A program made the translations under genes and the position numbers. From contig JBFYZZ010000335.1 in the NCBI GenBank assembly GCA_041309225.1, forward strand, positions 1 to 19,317: a stretch of DNA of 19,317 nt, given 5' to 3'. The notes beneath the pieces were generated by a model. The model had not been told where the DNA came from, ran no database searches, and worked only from the letters and a program-made list of their open reading frames with translations. This stretch comes from JAFGLY01 sp041309225. Its GTDB lineage: Bacteria > Myxococcota_A > UBA796 > JAFGLY01. Positions 6,672 to 13,775 of the stretch are shown in pieces (the stretch's first letter is position 1; every line of letters starts with the position of its first letter).

Positions 6672-7223
6672 ATGCAGTTCCCGAAGAATTCCTGTGGCGA
6701 GGATCTCGTCCAGCTGGTCCAGCGCGGCGACATCGAAGTTCTGGACGCCATCACGCGGTGCTTCGGAGATCGACTCCTCGCCATCGGGCGGCGGACCTGC
6801 CGGGACGACGAGGAGGCCAGGGACGCCGTCCAGGACGCCCTCCTCTCCGCCGGCACGCACCTCCTGGCCTTCCGGGGCGAGGGCTCCGTGGAGGGCTGGC
6901 TCGCCCGCATGGTCCAGAACGCCTGCTTCCGGATGCGCCGTGGCCGCAAGAACGACCCGTCGCTCCACCGCACCGATATGGAGCTCCGGGCGCACGGGGA
7001 TGATCCCGAGCAGGTCTCGTCGCGGAGCGAGGAGGCCCGGGCGCTCGGCCGCGCCCTGCTCTCCCTCACCCCGATGGACCGGGCCATCCTGCTCCTGGCC
7101 GAGGGGGAGGGCTGGACCGGGCCCGAGATCGCCGAGCGCATGGGGCTCACGCCCGGCGCCGTCCGGACGCGCCTGACGCGCATGCGCGGGCGGCTCCGGG
7201 AGGAGCTGCAGCAGGTCGGCTGA
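6672..7223 (+). CDS. ECF-type RNA polymerase sigma factor
   Basis: This 183-residue protein has the two-domain layout of extracytoplasmic-function sigma factors. Sigma-2 occupies about 10-95 and includes DEEARDAVQDALLSAG and the core-binding/-10 recognition helix FRGEGSVEGWLARMVQNAC. Sigma-4 occupies about 122-178 and has the helix-turn-helix GPEIAERMGLTPGAVRTRL. Such factors redirect RNA polymerase to a small stress or envelope regulon. The ATG at 6672 has GGAGG seven bases upstream; an in-frame GTG at 6666 is possible. The partner upstream is the acidic protein. No zinc-binding or membrane anti-sigma gene is adjacent, since the next gene converges 30 bp away. The regulon and ECF subgroup cannot be assigned by eye. 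Confidence 0.9.
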   Translation: MQFPKNSCGEDLVQLVQRGDIEVLDAITRCFGDRLLAIGRRTCRDDEEARDAVQDALLSAGTHLLAFRGEGSVEGWLARMVQNACFRMRRGRKNDPSLHRTDMELRAHGDDPEQVSSRSEEARALGRALLSLTPMDRAILLLAEGEGWTGPEIAERMGLTPGAVRTRLTRMRGRLREELQQVG

Positions 7224-7233
7224 CGGGGGGTCC

Positions 7234-7252
7234 GCGGGGGCCCGCGCCCCGC
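7234..7252. terminator. GC-rich hairpin between convergent ECF sigma and lipoprotein genes
   Basis: GCGGGG (7234-7239) and CCCCGC (7247-7252) can pair around a seven-base loop. The hairpin fills the 30 bp gap between two convergent stop codons, so it could stop transcripts from both sides. No U tract follows on either strand. Confidence 0.35.
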
Positions 7253-7253
7253 G

Positions 7254-8282
7254 CTACTCGACGATCACGCCCTGGCAGGAGAACGACAGGCGCTGGGGGG
7301 ACTCGGCGCCACAGGCCCGGTAGCGGACCAGGTGCACGAAGAACGGGAGCCGGCCGGCCTGGTCGTAGCGGTGGCTGAACACCCACTGGAGCTTGCCGTC
7401 CTTGACCTCGACGGCCTTGCCCTTCACGCTGGGCTCCCAGTCCACCCACTGGTCCATGGTGTAGGTGCAGCCGGGCTTGGGGGTCTGATCCTCGGGCCCC
7501 ACGTACCGGAAGTACACGGTGTCCCCGACGCGCCAGCGATAGCGGGTGTCGCCCGGGTTGAACCACGCGTCGGGCTTGTCGACCGCGATGAGGTTCTTGT
7601 CGTCCGTGCAGTGCTCGAGGACGTACTCCTTCTTCGTCTCGCCGAAGTAGGCGCTGCCGAGCACGTTCTCCAGCTCCCGGACCTGCCCGAGGTTGATGGT
7701 CTCGTAGCGGTCGAGGAGGAGGATCTGGCACTCCCGACGCCGGATCTTCACGTACACGATGCCCCGGAGCTGGTTGTTCGGATGGTTGAACACCATCCGC
7801 ATGTCGTCGAGCTCCTTCTTGGGCAGCTTCTTGATCTCGGCGTCGACGGCCTTCTTGGCCTCCTCGGCCTTCGCGAGCGTGACCCCGGTGAGGTCGACCA
7901 CCTTCTGGGGATCGCAGCCCAGGTCGTTGGCCCAGAGCGACTTGCAGTAGGCCACGGGGTCGGGGTTGTCCTCCTTGCAGAAGAGCTTCTCCTCCCCCTC
8001 GAGCTTCTCGCAGGTGTACGTGTAGAAGTCGGTCGGATGCCGGGTGTTGTAGCGGACCTTCGTCTTTCCACCTTCGGAGAAGAAGGTCGCCCGCGCGAGC
8101 GGATCCTCGGAGAACTTGCCGGGGGCGTCCTTGTTCAGGTGGATGAAGGTGCGCCCGACCAGGTTGTCGAGGGTGAGCTCACACGTAGACGCCGCCTCCC
8201 CGGTCGGGGGCGGCGGCGCCTGCGTCTGTCCACCACACCCGGCCAGCACGGAGATCAACAGGGACGGGATCCACAACCTCAT
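7254..8282 (-). CDS. Cysteine-rich lipoprotein, last gene of the ExbB/ExbD operon
   Basis: This 342-residue protein starts with a lipoprotein signal peptide ending in LAGC, with lipidated Cys at position 16, then a Pro/Ala-rich tether (QAPPPPTGEA). Position +2 after Cys is Gly, which does not signal inner-membrane retention, so outer-membrane anchoring is likely. Ten further cysteines (34, 91, 102, 113, 123, 185, 225, 272, 324, 336) suggest up to five disulfides in the periplasm. Residues 135-165 are a Lys/Glu-rich helix. The second half is beta-like, with aromatic and charged alternation. I recognise no family. About 7.6% of residues are Lys, high against its neighbours. GGAGG lies five bases before the ATG. 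It is 42 bp after exbD2 and so probably serves the motor as a periplasmic or outer-membrane partner. Confidence 0.82.
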   Translation of the reverse strand: MRLWIPSLLISVLAGCGGQTQAPPPPTGEAASTCELTLDNLVGRTFIHLNKDAPGKFSEDPLARATFFSEGGKTKVRYNTRHPTDFYTYTCEKLEGEEKLFCKEDNPDPVAYCKSLWANDLGCDPQKVVDLTGVTLAKAEEAKKAVDAEIKKLPKKELDDMRMVFNHPNNQLRGIVYVKIRRRECQILLLDRYETINLGQVRELENVLGSAYFGETKKEYVLEHCTDDKNLIAVDKPDAWFNPGDTRYRWRVGDTVYFRYVGPEDQTPKPGCTYTMDQWVDWEPSVKGKAVEVKDGKLQWVFSHRYDQAGRLPFFVHLVRYRACGAESPQRLSFSCQGVIVE

Positions 8283-8324
8283 CGGAACCTCCTTGCCGGG
8301 GTGGGCCTCGGCGGCCCTATGGTA

Positions 8325-8909
8325 CTACGGAACCTGCTCCGTGTGAGTCGCCTGCTCGGCGGTCTCGGTGGCGGTCTGGATGTCCGTCACGGCGAACTGG
8401 ATGTGGGTCCAGCCGGCCTCGTTGACGGCGAAGATCGCCTTGCGCACGAGCATGAAGTCGGTACCGCGGTCGGCCTGGATGAGCACGTTCCCACGGTACG
8501 GTTCGTTCGGATCCAGACGGTACATCTTCTGCTCGCGCTCGCGGACGCCGGTGAGCTTCTCGGCGAGCGGCGGGATGCCGGGCTCGTCCTCGTCGAGGTC
8601 GTCGGCCGTGGTGATGACCTTGCCCTCGAAGAGGACCTGGTTGGCCATCAGCGTGACGACGGGCCCGCGTTCGGAGAGGAGCGCGGCCTTCTCGGCATCG
8701 GGGAGCTTCATGTTCTTCTGGATGAACATGAGCTCGCCGGAGGCCGAGAAGGACTGGAGCAGGAAGATGACGATGACGGTGAAGGTGTCGATCATCGGCG
8801 TGAGGTTGAGGTCTGCGAAGAGACCCTTCTTCCCACCGCCGAAGGGGCCCGAGCGCAACCGCCCGATGGGCGGGAACGCGGGCCGACGCTTGGGGACGTT
8901 GATGGGCAT
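8325..8909 (-). CDS. ExbD/TolR-family proton-channel subunit (second copy)
   Basis: This 194-residue single-pass protein has a basic cytoplasmic N terminus (1-37), one membrane helix (about 38-58) and a periplasmic domain. LNLTPMIDTFTVIVIFLL contains D41, the equivalent of the ExbD/TolR membrane aspartate that carries protons. The periplasmic part ends with VLIQADRGTDFMLVRKAIFAVNEAGW, a typical TolR/ExbD fold segment. It includes an acidic insert (DDLDEDEPGIPPLAEKL) not usual in the shortest family members. It lies 12 bp after the first exbD, with GGAGGA upstream of the ATG. Two different ExbD-type subunits beside one ExbB suggest a hetero-oligomeric stator, like the TolR-type pair AglQ/AglS with AglR in the Myxococcus gliding motor, but a transport or envelope role is equally possible. 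Confidence 0.88.
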   Translation of the reverse strand: MPINVPKRRPAFPPIGRLRSGPFGGGKKGLFADLNLTPMIDTFTVIVIFLLQSFSASGELMFIQKNMKLPDAEKAALLSERGPVVTLMANQVLFEGKVITTADDLDEDEPGIPPLAEKLTGVREREQKMYRLDPNEPYRGNVLIQADRGTDFMLVRKAIFAVNEAGWTHIQFAVTDIQTATETAEQATHTEQVP

Positions 8910-8921
8910 GGAGTCCTCCGC

Positions 8922-9455
8922 CTACCCCGGTGCGCCAGCGCCAGCGCCGACGCCGGGGCCCTCGATGCCGGCCCGCATGCTGGCCGGCCCGCCACCGAGC
9001 AGGGTCTTGTCGTACCCGTACTGGCGGGAGACATCGAGCGCCTTGACCATGAACTGGTAATCGACGCCGTCGTCGGTGACGATCACGACCTGGGTCTCCT
9101 CCGGGTAGGCCTCGCGGTCGGCCGCGAAGTCCTGCTTGAGGGTTTCCCAGTCGTAGTCCTCGCCCACCTTGTTGTAGTTCTTGCCCTGCTCGATGTTCCG
9201 GCCCATCCACAGCCCGTCGGAGCGGACGTGGACGGTGAGCGGAGGCACCGGAGGCGTGTCCTGTTCGACCGGTTCGGCGTTCGGGTCGCTGATGGCCTGA
9301 TCCACCTGCAGGCTGCTCAGCTGCGTCCACACGGCGGTGACCATGAGGAACGTGATGCAGACCGTGAGCAGGTCGATGAACGGGACCAGGTTGATGTTGT
9401 GGACGAGGTTTCGTCCACGCCCGCCGCCGCCACCACCAGGGAGGCTGACGCCCAT
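8922..9455 (-). CDS. ExbD/TolR-family proton-channel subunit (first copy)
   Basis: This 177-residue protein begins with a Gly-rich cytoplasmic segment (SLPGGGGGGRGRN). A membrane helix from about 24 to 44 (INLVPFIDLLTVCITFLM) carries D28 at the conserved proton-binding place. The periplasmic domain contains LTVHVRSDGLWMGR and VVIVTDDGVDYQFMVKALDV, matching the ExbD/TolR fold. The final 25 residues are a Gly/Ala/Pro tail that looks disordered. AGGAG is six bases upstream of the ATG, and the gap after exbB is only 15 bp. It differs clearly from the second exbD, so the two are probably not a recent duplication but distinct subunits. Confidence 0.88.
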   Translation of the reverse strand: MGVSLPGGGGGGRGRNLVHNINLVPFIDLLTVCITFLMVTAVWTQLSSLQVDQAISDPNAEPVEQDTPPVPPLTVHVRSDGLWMGRNIEQGKNYNKVGEDYDWETLKQDFAADREAYPEETQVVIVTDDGVDYQFMVKALDVSRQYGYDKTLLGGGPASMRAGIEGPGVGAGAGAPG

Positions 9456-9470
9456 GGGTGACTCCTTGGA

Positions 9471-10148
9471 CTACCCGGCCTCGGCCATCTCGGCGAGCTT
9501 CTTGGCCTGGTCGCGGAAGAGGGCCCGGTTGGCGAGCACGAGGTTCATCTCGGTCACCACGGACTCGTTGATGCCGTCGACCAGGTGCTGGGTGCGGCTC
9601 TGGAAGATGCCGAAGAAGATGAGCGGGGGGATGGCGGTGATGAGGCCGAAGGCGGTGCAGTTCATGGCCTCGGCGATGCCGGCGGCCAGAATCGTGGCCT
9701 TCTGGGAGGGATCGACGTACGCAACGGCCGCGAAGCACTTGATCAGGCCGGTGATGGTGCCGAGGAGGCCGATGAGCATGGCCACGTTCGAGAGCACGGC
9801 CAGGAAGCCGGTGCGGGCCTCGATGTGGGGCACTTCGTGCAGGGAGGCCTGGTCGAGGGCGGCCTGGACCTCGAGGTCGGGGCGGTGGACCTTGAGCAGG
9901 CCGGCCTTGAGGATGCGGGAGAGGGGGCCCTGCCGCTGGGCACCGAGGAACCGGATGGCGCCGTGGAGGTCGCCCTTCATGATGAAGTTGTTCATCCCGC
10001 CGAGCAGGACGTCCTTGTTCTCGCGGATCTTGATGTAGAGCGTGTAGAGGCGCTCGAAGGTGATGATCCACGTGAAGATGTTCACAGCGAGGATCGGCCA
10101 CATCCAGAAGCCGCCGCCGTGGAAAGCCTTGACGATGCCGTCGATCAT
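9471..10148 (-). CDS. ExbB/TolQ/MotA-family proton channel protein
   Basis: This 225-residue inner-membrane protein has three predicted membrane helices: 14-33, 114-140 and 155-182. The large loop (about 40-110) is cytoplasmic. NVAMLIGLLGTITGLI and FGLITAIPPLIFFG are the hallmark helices that form the pentameric channel around two ExbD/TolR subunits, turning proton flow into mechanical work. The ATG at 10148 has GCAGGAG a few bases upstream; the frame is open to an ATG at 10352, but that codon lies inside the likely promoter spacer. This is the first gene of a four-gene operon ending at 7254. No TonB or TolA-like gene is present here, so the output arm is either the lipoprotein or encoded elsewhere. 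Confidence 0.9.
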   Translation of the reverse strand: MIDGIVKAFHGGGFWMWPILAVNIFTWIITFERLYTLYIKIRENKDVLLGGMNNFIMKGDLHGAIRFLGAQRQGPLSRILKAGLLKVHRPDLEVQAALDQASLHEVPHIEARTGFLAVLSNVAMLIGLLGTITGLIKCFAAVAYVDPSQKATILAAGIAEAMNCTAFGLITAIPPLIFFGIFQSRTQHLVDGINESVVTEMNLVLANRALFRDQAKKLAEMAEAG

Positions 10149-10215
10149 GGGAACTCCTGCCGGGTCGTGCGCCCGGGCGTCCCAAGGGGACCGGTGAAGG
10201 TGGATCCGCTTCTCC

Positions 10216-10244
10216 ATCCCCACAGCCCGGGCTGCGGTGGGGAT
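10216..10244 (-). promoter_or_regulatory. Stable hairpin in the exb operon leader
   Basis: ATCCCCAC (10216-10223) and GTGGGGAT (10237-10244) are perfect complements. AGC/GCT pairs (10224-10226 with 10231-10233) extend the stem around a CCGG loop, leaving a three-base GCG bulge. It would lie in the mRNA leader about 70 bases before the exbB start codon. No U tract follows, so it is not an ordinary terminator; it may be an RNA control element or a DNA-binding site. Confidence 0.45.
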
Positions 10245-10342
10245 TCGGGAACGTGACCGGCGACCGCGAGCGGGACGACCGCCGGAGAGGATGGAAAGGC
10301 TCGGCGATGCCGGAGGAAGAACCCCTCCGGGAAGCACCGTAC

Positions 10343-10371
10343 CGACTAGCATGCACCCCAGGGGGTGTCAA
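10343..10371 (-). promoter_or_regulatory. Promoter of the exb operon with a palindrome in its spacer
   Basis: On the minus strand a perfect -35 TTGACA (10366-10371) is followed after 17 bp by TAGTCG (10343-10348). A TGC directly before it gives an extended -10 look. The spacer and -35 edge contain the palindrome CACCCC-AG-GGGGTG (10354-10367), well placed for a repressor or a spacer-binding activator. Confidence 0.55.
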
Positions 10372-10463
10372 CGAAGGGAACGTGCGGGTGCCGGGGGTGG
10401 CCCCGCCGGGAGCGCGCGGATCGGGAGGTCGAGAGGATCGCCCTGCCATCGCGATCTCGTTGG

Positions 10464-10495
10464 ATGCCCCGATCCGGGCGCGGTCTCGGGGGCAT
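10464..10495 (+). repeat. Inverted repeat upstream of cstA
   Basis: ATGCCCCGA (10464-10472) and TCGGGGGCAT (10486-10495) are complementary with a single extra G, around a 13-base loop. An A-rich run, GTAAAAAG, follows at once. The element is about 65-95 bases before the cstA start. It may be an operator or a leader hairpin; I cannot place cstA promoter hexamers with confidence. Confidence 0.35.
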
Positions 10496-10559
10496 GTAAA
10501 AAGATGGTTAGAGGGGAAGACCACCCTCCGCCCGGACGCGGTCGGCCCGGAGCACCTCC

Positions 10560-12347
10560 ATGAACGGACTCGGACTCGTCGTCGTCGCGTTCCTGGTCCT
10601 CGCGCTCGCCTACCGCCTCTATGGGGCGTTCCTCGCAGCCCGCCTCTTCGCCCTCAAGGCCGACGCCGTCACGCCTGCCGTGGCGCACGAGGACGGCAAG
10701 AACTACCACGTCACGAACCGGTACGTGGTCTTCGGCCACCACTTCGCCGCCATCGCGGGCGCCGGCCCGCTGGTGGGCCCCGTGCTCGCGGCGCAGTTCG
10801 GGTTCCTGCCCGGCCTCCTGTGGCTCCTGGTGGGCGCCGTGCTGGCCGGCGGGGTCCACGACTTCGTCATCCTGGTGGCCTCGATCCGGTCGGACGGCGG
10901 ATCGCTCGCCGACATCGCCCGCGAGAACCTCTCGCGCCTCTCGGGCGGGGTCACCATGGTCGCCATCCTCTTCATCGTGGTCACCGCGCTCGCCGGCCTC
11001 GCCCTGGTCGTGGTGAACGCGCTCGCCGAGAGCGCCTGGGGCACCTTCACGATCCTGCTCACCATCCCCATCGCCATGCTGGTGGGTCTCTACATGGAGG
11101 TCTGGCGCAAGGGGCGGGTCGGCGAGGCCTCCGCCATCGGTGTCGTCCTGGTGCTGCTGGCTGTCGTCGTGGGGGCGTGGGTCCACGGGTCGCCGGTCCT
11201 CGCGCCCTGGCTCACGTTCACCAAGCCGCAACTCTCCATCGCGGTGGCCGCATACGGATTCCTGGCCTCGGTCCTTCCGATCTGGCTGCTGCTGGCGCCC
11301 AGGGACTACCTCTCCTCCTACATGAAGATCGGCACGATCGGGCTCCTGGCCCTGGGGATCGTGATCGTGAACCCCGAGCTGAGGATGCCGGCCGTCACCC
11401 AGTACGTGGCGGGGGGTGGCCCGATCATTCCGGGGAAGGTCTGGCCCTTCGTCTGCATCACCGTGGCCTGCGGCGCCATCTCCGGCTGGCACTCGCTCAT
11501 CTCCTCGGGCACCACCCCGAAGATGATCCCGCGCGAGACCGACGCCCTCTTCGTCGGCTACGGCGCCATGCTGATGGAGTCGTTCGTGGCGGTCATGGCG
11601 CTGGTGGCCGCCACCGTGCTCCTGCCGGCCGACTACCTGGCCATCAACGTCAATCCCGACCGGTGGGAGGCCCTCGGGATCGTCCCGGTGGAGCTCGAGC
11701 ACTTCTCGCAGCTGGTCAACGAGGACCTCGCGGGCCGCACCGGCGGGGCGGTCACGCTCGCCGTGGGCATGGCCCACATCTTCTCGAAGCTGCCCGGGAT
11801 GGGCCACCTCATCGCGTACTGGTACCACTACGCGATCATGTTCGAGGCCCTCTTCATCCTCACCACGGTGGACGCCGGCACCCGGATCGGGCGCTACCTC
11901 ATCCAGGAGGTGGCGGGGAAGGTGGTGCCCCGGTGGGGCGACATCAACCACTGGCCGGCGGTCGTGGTCACGAGCGCCCTCATCTCGCTCGCCTGGGGGT
12001 ACCTGCTCTACCAGAACGACGTCACGAGCATCTGGCCCATGTTCGGGGTGGCCAACCAGCTGCTGGCCACGCTCGCCCTGGTGGTGGGGACCGGGTACAT
12101 CGCCCGGCACGCCGCGAAACGGCCGTGGATCCTCGTCACGGCGCTCCCGGCCGCCTTCATGGCGGCCACCACGCTCGTGGCCGGGTGGTCGAACGTGGTC
12201 GACAACTTCCTGCCCCGGGGCCGGGCGGGCGACGTGAACGGCTACGTCAACGCCGGCCTGACGGCGATCATGATGGCCTGCGTGGCGGTGGTCCTGGTGG
12301 ACGGCGTGTTCCGCATCACCCGGACGCTGAAGGCGCGTTGGACCTGA
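10560..12347 (+). CDS. cstA: CstA-family carbon starvation / peptide or pyruvate transporter
   Basis: This 595-residue protein consists of many hydrophobic helices and is a CstA-family permease. In E. coli, relatives import peptides (CstA) or pyruvate (BtsT), driven by the proton gradient. Key family signatures are HVTNRYVVFGHHF (50-62) followed by AIAGAGPLVGP, AGGVHDFV (96-103), and SGWHSLISSGTTPKMI near 307-322. C-terminal IWPMFGVANQLLATLAL is also typical. It is shorter than the roughly 700-residue E. coli proteins and resembles the compact form found in many other bacteria. GGAG (10549-10552) lies seven bases before the ATG. The gene is monocistronic, and its final 32 bp overlap the tail of the convergent CBS-domain gene. 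Substrate cannot be decided from sequence alone. Confidence 0.93.
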   Translation: MNGLGLVVVAFLVLALAYRLYGAFLAARLFALKADAVTPAVAHEDGKNYHVTNRYVVFGHHFAAIAGAGPLVGPVLAAQFGFLPGLLWLLVGAVLAGGVHDFVILVASIRSDGGSLADIARENLSRLSGGVTMVAILFIVVTALAGLALVVVNALAESAWGTFTILLTIPIAMLVGLYMEVWRKGRVGEASAIGVVLVLLAVVVGAWVHGSPVLAPWLTFTKPQLSIAVAAYGFLASVLPIWLLLAPRDYLSSYMKIGTIGLLALGIVIVNPELRMPAVTQYVAGGGPIIPGKVWPFVCITVACGAISGWHSLISSGTTPKMIPRETDALFVGYGAMLMESFVAVMALVAATVLLPADYLAINVNPDRWEALGIVPVELEHFSQLVNEDLAGRTGGAVTLAVGMAHIFSKLPGMGHLIAYWYHYAIMFEALFILTTVDAGTRIGRYLIQEVAGKVVPRWGDINHWPAVVVTSALISLAWGYLLYQNDVTSIWPMFGVANQLLATLALVVGTGYIARHAAKRPWILVTALPAAFMAATTLVAGWSNVVDNFLPRGRAGDVNGYVNAGLTAIMMACVAVVLVDGVFRITRTLKARWT

Positions 12348-13647
12348 CGAGGCGGATCCGGTCCACGCGCCGGCCGTCGATCGCCTCCACCCGCAGGATC
12401 CACCCGGGGAGGCGCACCTCGTCCCCGGGGACGGGAAGGCGGCCGAGACGGGCCAGCAGGAACCCGCCGAGCGTGTCGAAGTCGCCGTCCTCGATCCTCA
12501 GGCCGAAGCGCTCGTTGGCGTCGTGCACCAGGACCATCCCCCCCAGGATCGCGCTCCCGTCCGGGAGGATCTCGACGTGGTCCCGCGACTCCTCCGCCTC
12601 GTCGGCGACGGGGCCGACCAGCCGCTCCACGAGGTCGTGGAGGGTCACGAGGCCCGCGGTGCCGCCGTACTCGTCCACGAGCACGGCCATGTGGTCACGC
12701 GCGGCGCGCATGCGCGTCAGGAGGGCGTCGGTGGGGATGGACTCGGGGACGAGGAGGGCGGGCTTGAGCACGCCCCGCAGGTCCAGGGCGTTCCCCTGCC
12801 GGGAGGCGGCCACGAGGTCGGCGATGTGCACGGTGCCCACGATCTCGTCGAGATCACCGTGGAACACCGGCATGCGGGTGTGGTGCCCGTGTACCGCCAC
12901 CTCGAGCGCGGCCTCGGGCGCGGCGTTCACGGCCACGGCCGTCATCTCGTTGCGGGGCACCATCACCTGGCGAGCGGAGAAGTCGTCGAAGGCGAAGGCC
13001 CGCTCCACGATCTCCTCGGCCTCCTCGCCCAGGATCCCAGCCTCCCGGCTCGCGCTCACGAGCAGCTTCAACTCCTCTACCGAGTGCACCTGATCCGCCC
13101 CGGTAGCCCGCTTCAGGCCGAAGAGGCTGAGGACGAGGTTGCCCGCGCCGTTCAGGACGAAGATGGCCGGCCGGAGGAGGATGGTGAGGAGTTCGAGCGG
13201 TCGGGCGACCGCGAGCGCGCACTCCTCGGTGCGCTGGAGGGCGAGGTTCTTGGGGGCGAGCTCTCCCAGGACGATGTGGAGCATCGTCACCACGGCGAAC
13301 GCGACAGCGGTGGCCAGCCCATGAGCGCTCACCTCACCCCAGCGATCCGGGAGGAACGCCAGGAGTGGACGGATGAGACGGGCCACCGCGGGCTCGCCGA
13401 TCCAGCCGAGGGCCAGCGAGGTCATGGTGATGCCGAGCTGGGTGGCCGAGAGGAAGGTGTTGAGGTCCCTCACCATGCGCTGGGCGGCCCGAGCGTTGGG
13501 CCGGCCCTCGGCCACGAGCTGGGCGACCCGGGACCGTCGCACGGCCACGAGCGCGAACTCGGCCACAACGAAGTAGGCGTTCGCGAGGACGATGGCGAGG
13601 ACGGCCAGCAGGCGCCCGGCCACGCCGATGGGGGTGATTTCATCCAT
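12316..13647 (-). CDS. CNNM (DUF21) / CBS-pair / CorC-HlyC membrane protein
   Basis: This 443-residue protein has the classic 'hemolysin-like' TlyC/CorC architecture. A CNNM transmembrane domain (about 10-180) contains ANAYFVVAEFALVAVRRSR, NTFLSATQLGITMTSLALGW and LGELAPKNLAL. A CBS pair follows at about 227-350 (MVPRNEMTAV, TRMPVF, VDEYGGTAGLVTLHDLVE), then a CorC_HlyC domain at about 360-435 (DTLGGFLLARLGRLPVPGDEV). Family members are linked to magnesium or cobalt efflux, with the CBS pair sensing adenine nucleotides; hemolysis is a historical label. The ATG at 13647 is preceded by a G-run that can act as a modest ribosome binding site. The last 32 bp overlap the cstA tail. Confidence 0.92.
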   Translation of the reverse strand: MDEITPIGVAGRLLAVLAIVLANAYFVVAEFALVAVRRSRVAQLVAEGRPNARAAQRMVRDLNTFLSATQLGITMTSLALGWIGEPAVARLIRPLLAFLPDRWGEVSAHGLATAVAFAVVTMLHIVLGELAPKNLALQRTEECALAVARPLELLTILLRPAIFVLNGAGNLVLSLFGLKRATGADQVHSVEELKLLVSASREAGILGEEAEEIVERAFAFDDFSARQVMVPRNEMTAVAVNAAPEAALEVAVHGHHTRMPVFHGDLDEIVGTVHIADLVAASRQGNALDLRGVLKPALLVPESIPTDALLTRMRAARDHMAVLVDEYGGTAGLVTLHDLVERLVGPVADEAEESRDHVEILPDGSAILGGMVLVHDANERFGLRIEDGDFDTLGGFLLARLGRLPVPGDEVRLPGWILRVEAIDGRRVDRIRLVRSNAPSASG

Positions 13648-13775
13648 GGACGCCCCCCAAATAGCGCCCCGGCGGCCGCGGTGCAGGCCCGCCCGGACGG
13701 GCCCGCGCCGCCCGGCGGGTTACGCCGTCCTCGATCCGGACGCGCCCGTACGCCCCGTGCGCACCGGACGCGGTC

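Larger units (their letters stand above)
10149..10559. other. Divergent intergenic region between exbB and cstA
   Basis: This is the only gene-free stretch over 300 bp. It contains the likely exb promoter (10343-10371), a leader hairpin (10216-10244), an inverted repeat nearer cstA (10464-10495) and the only A-rich run of the region (GTAAAAAGATGGTTAG, 10496-10511). No convincing ORF, tRNA or known riboswitch is visible. The implied exb leader is about 185 nt long. Confidence 0.6.

Noticed and set aside
7332..9461. A 709-codon plus-strand frame antisense to the exb operon
   Set aside because: It reads as Leu/Val/Asp/Gly-rich antisense sequence with no recognisable motif.
10149..10352. Earlier start (ATG at 10352) for exbB
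   Set aside because: The codon sits inside the promoter spacer, and the 68 extra residues resemble no ExbB N terminus.
8317..10524. A 735-codon minus-strand frame covering the three exb genes
   Set aside because: It is an out-of-frame shadow of exbB and both exbD genes; its start lies upstream of the likely promoter.
10253..13093. A 946-codon open frame overlapping cstA and antisense to the CBS-domain gene
   Set aside because: The product is His/Arg/Gly-rich with no domain, while the overlapped frames encode clear protein families.
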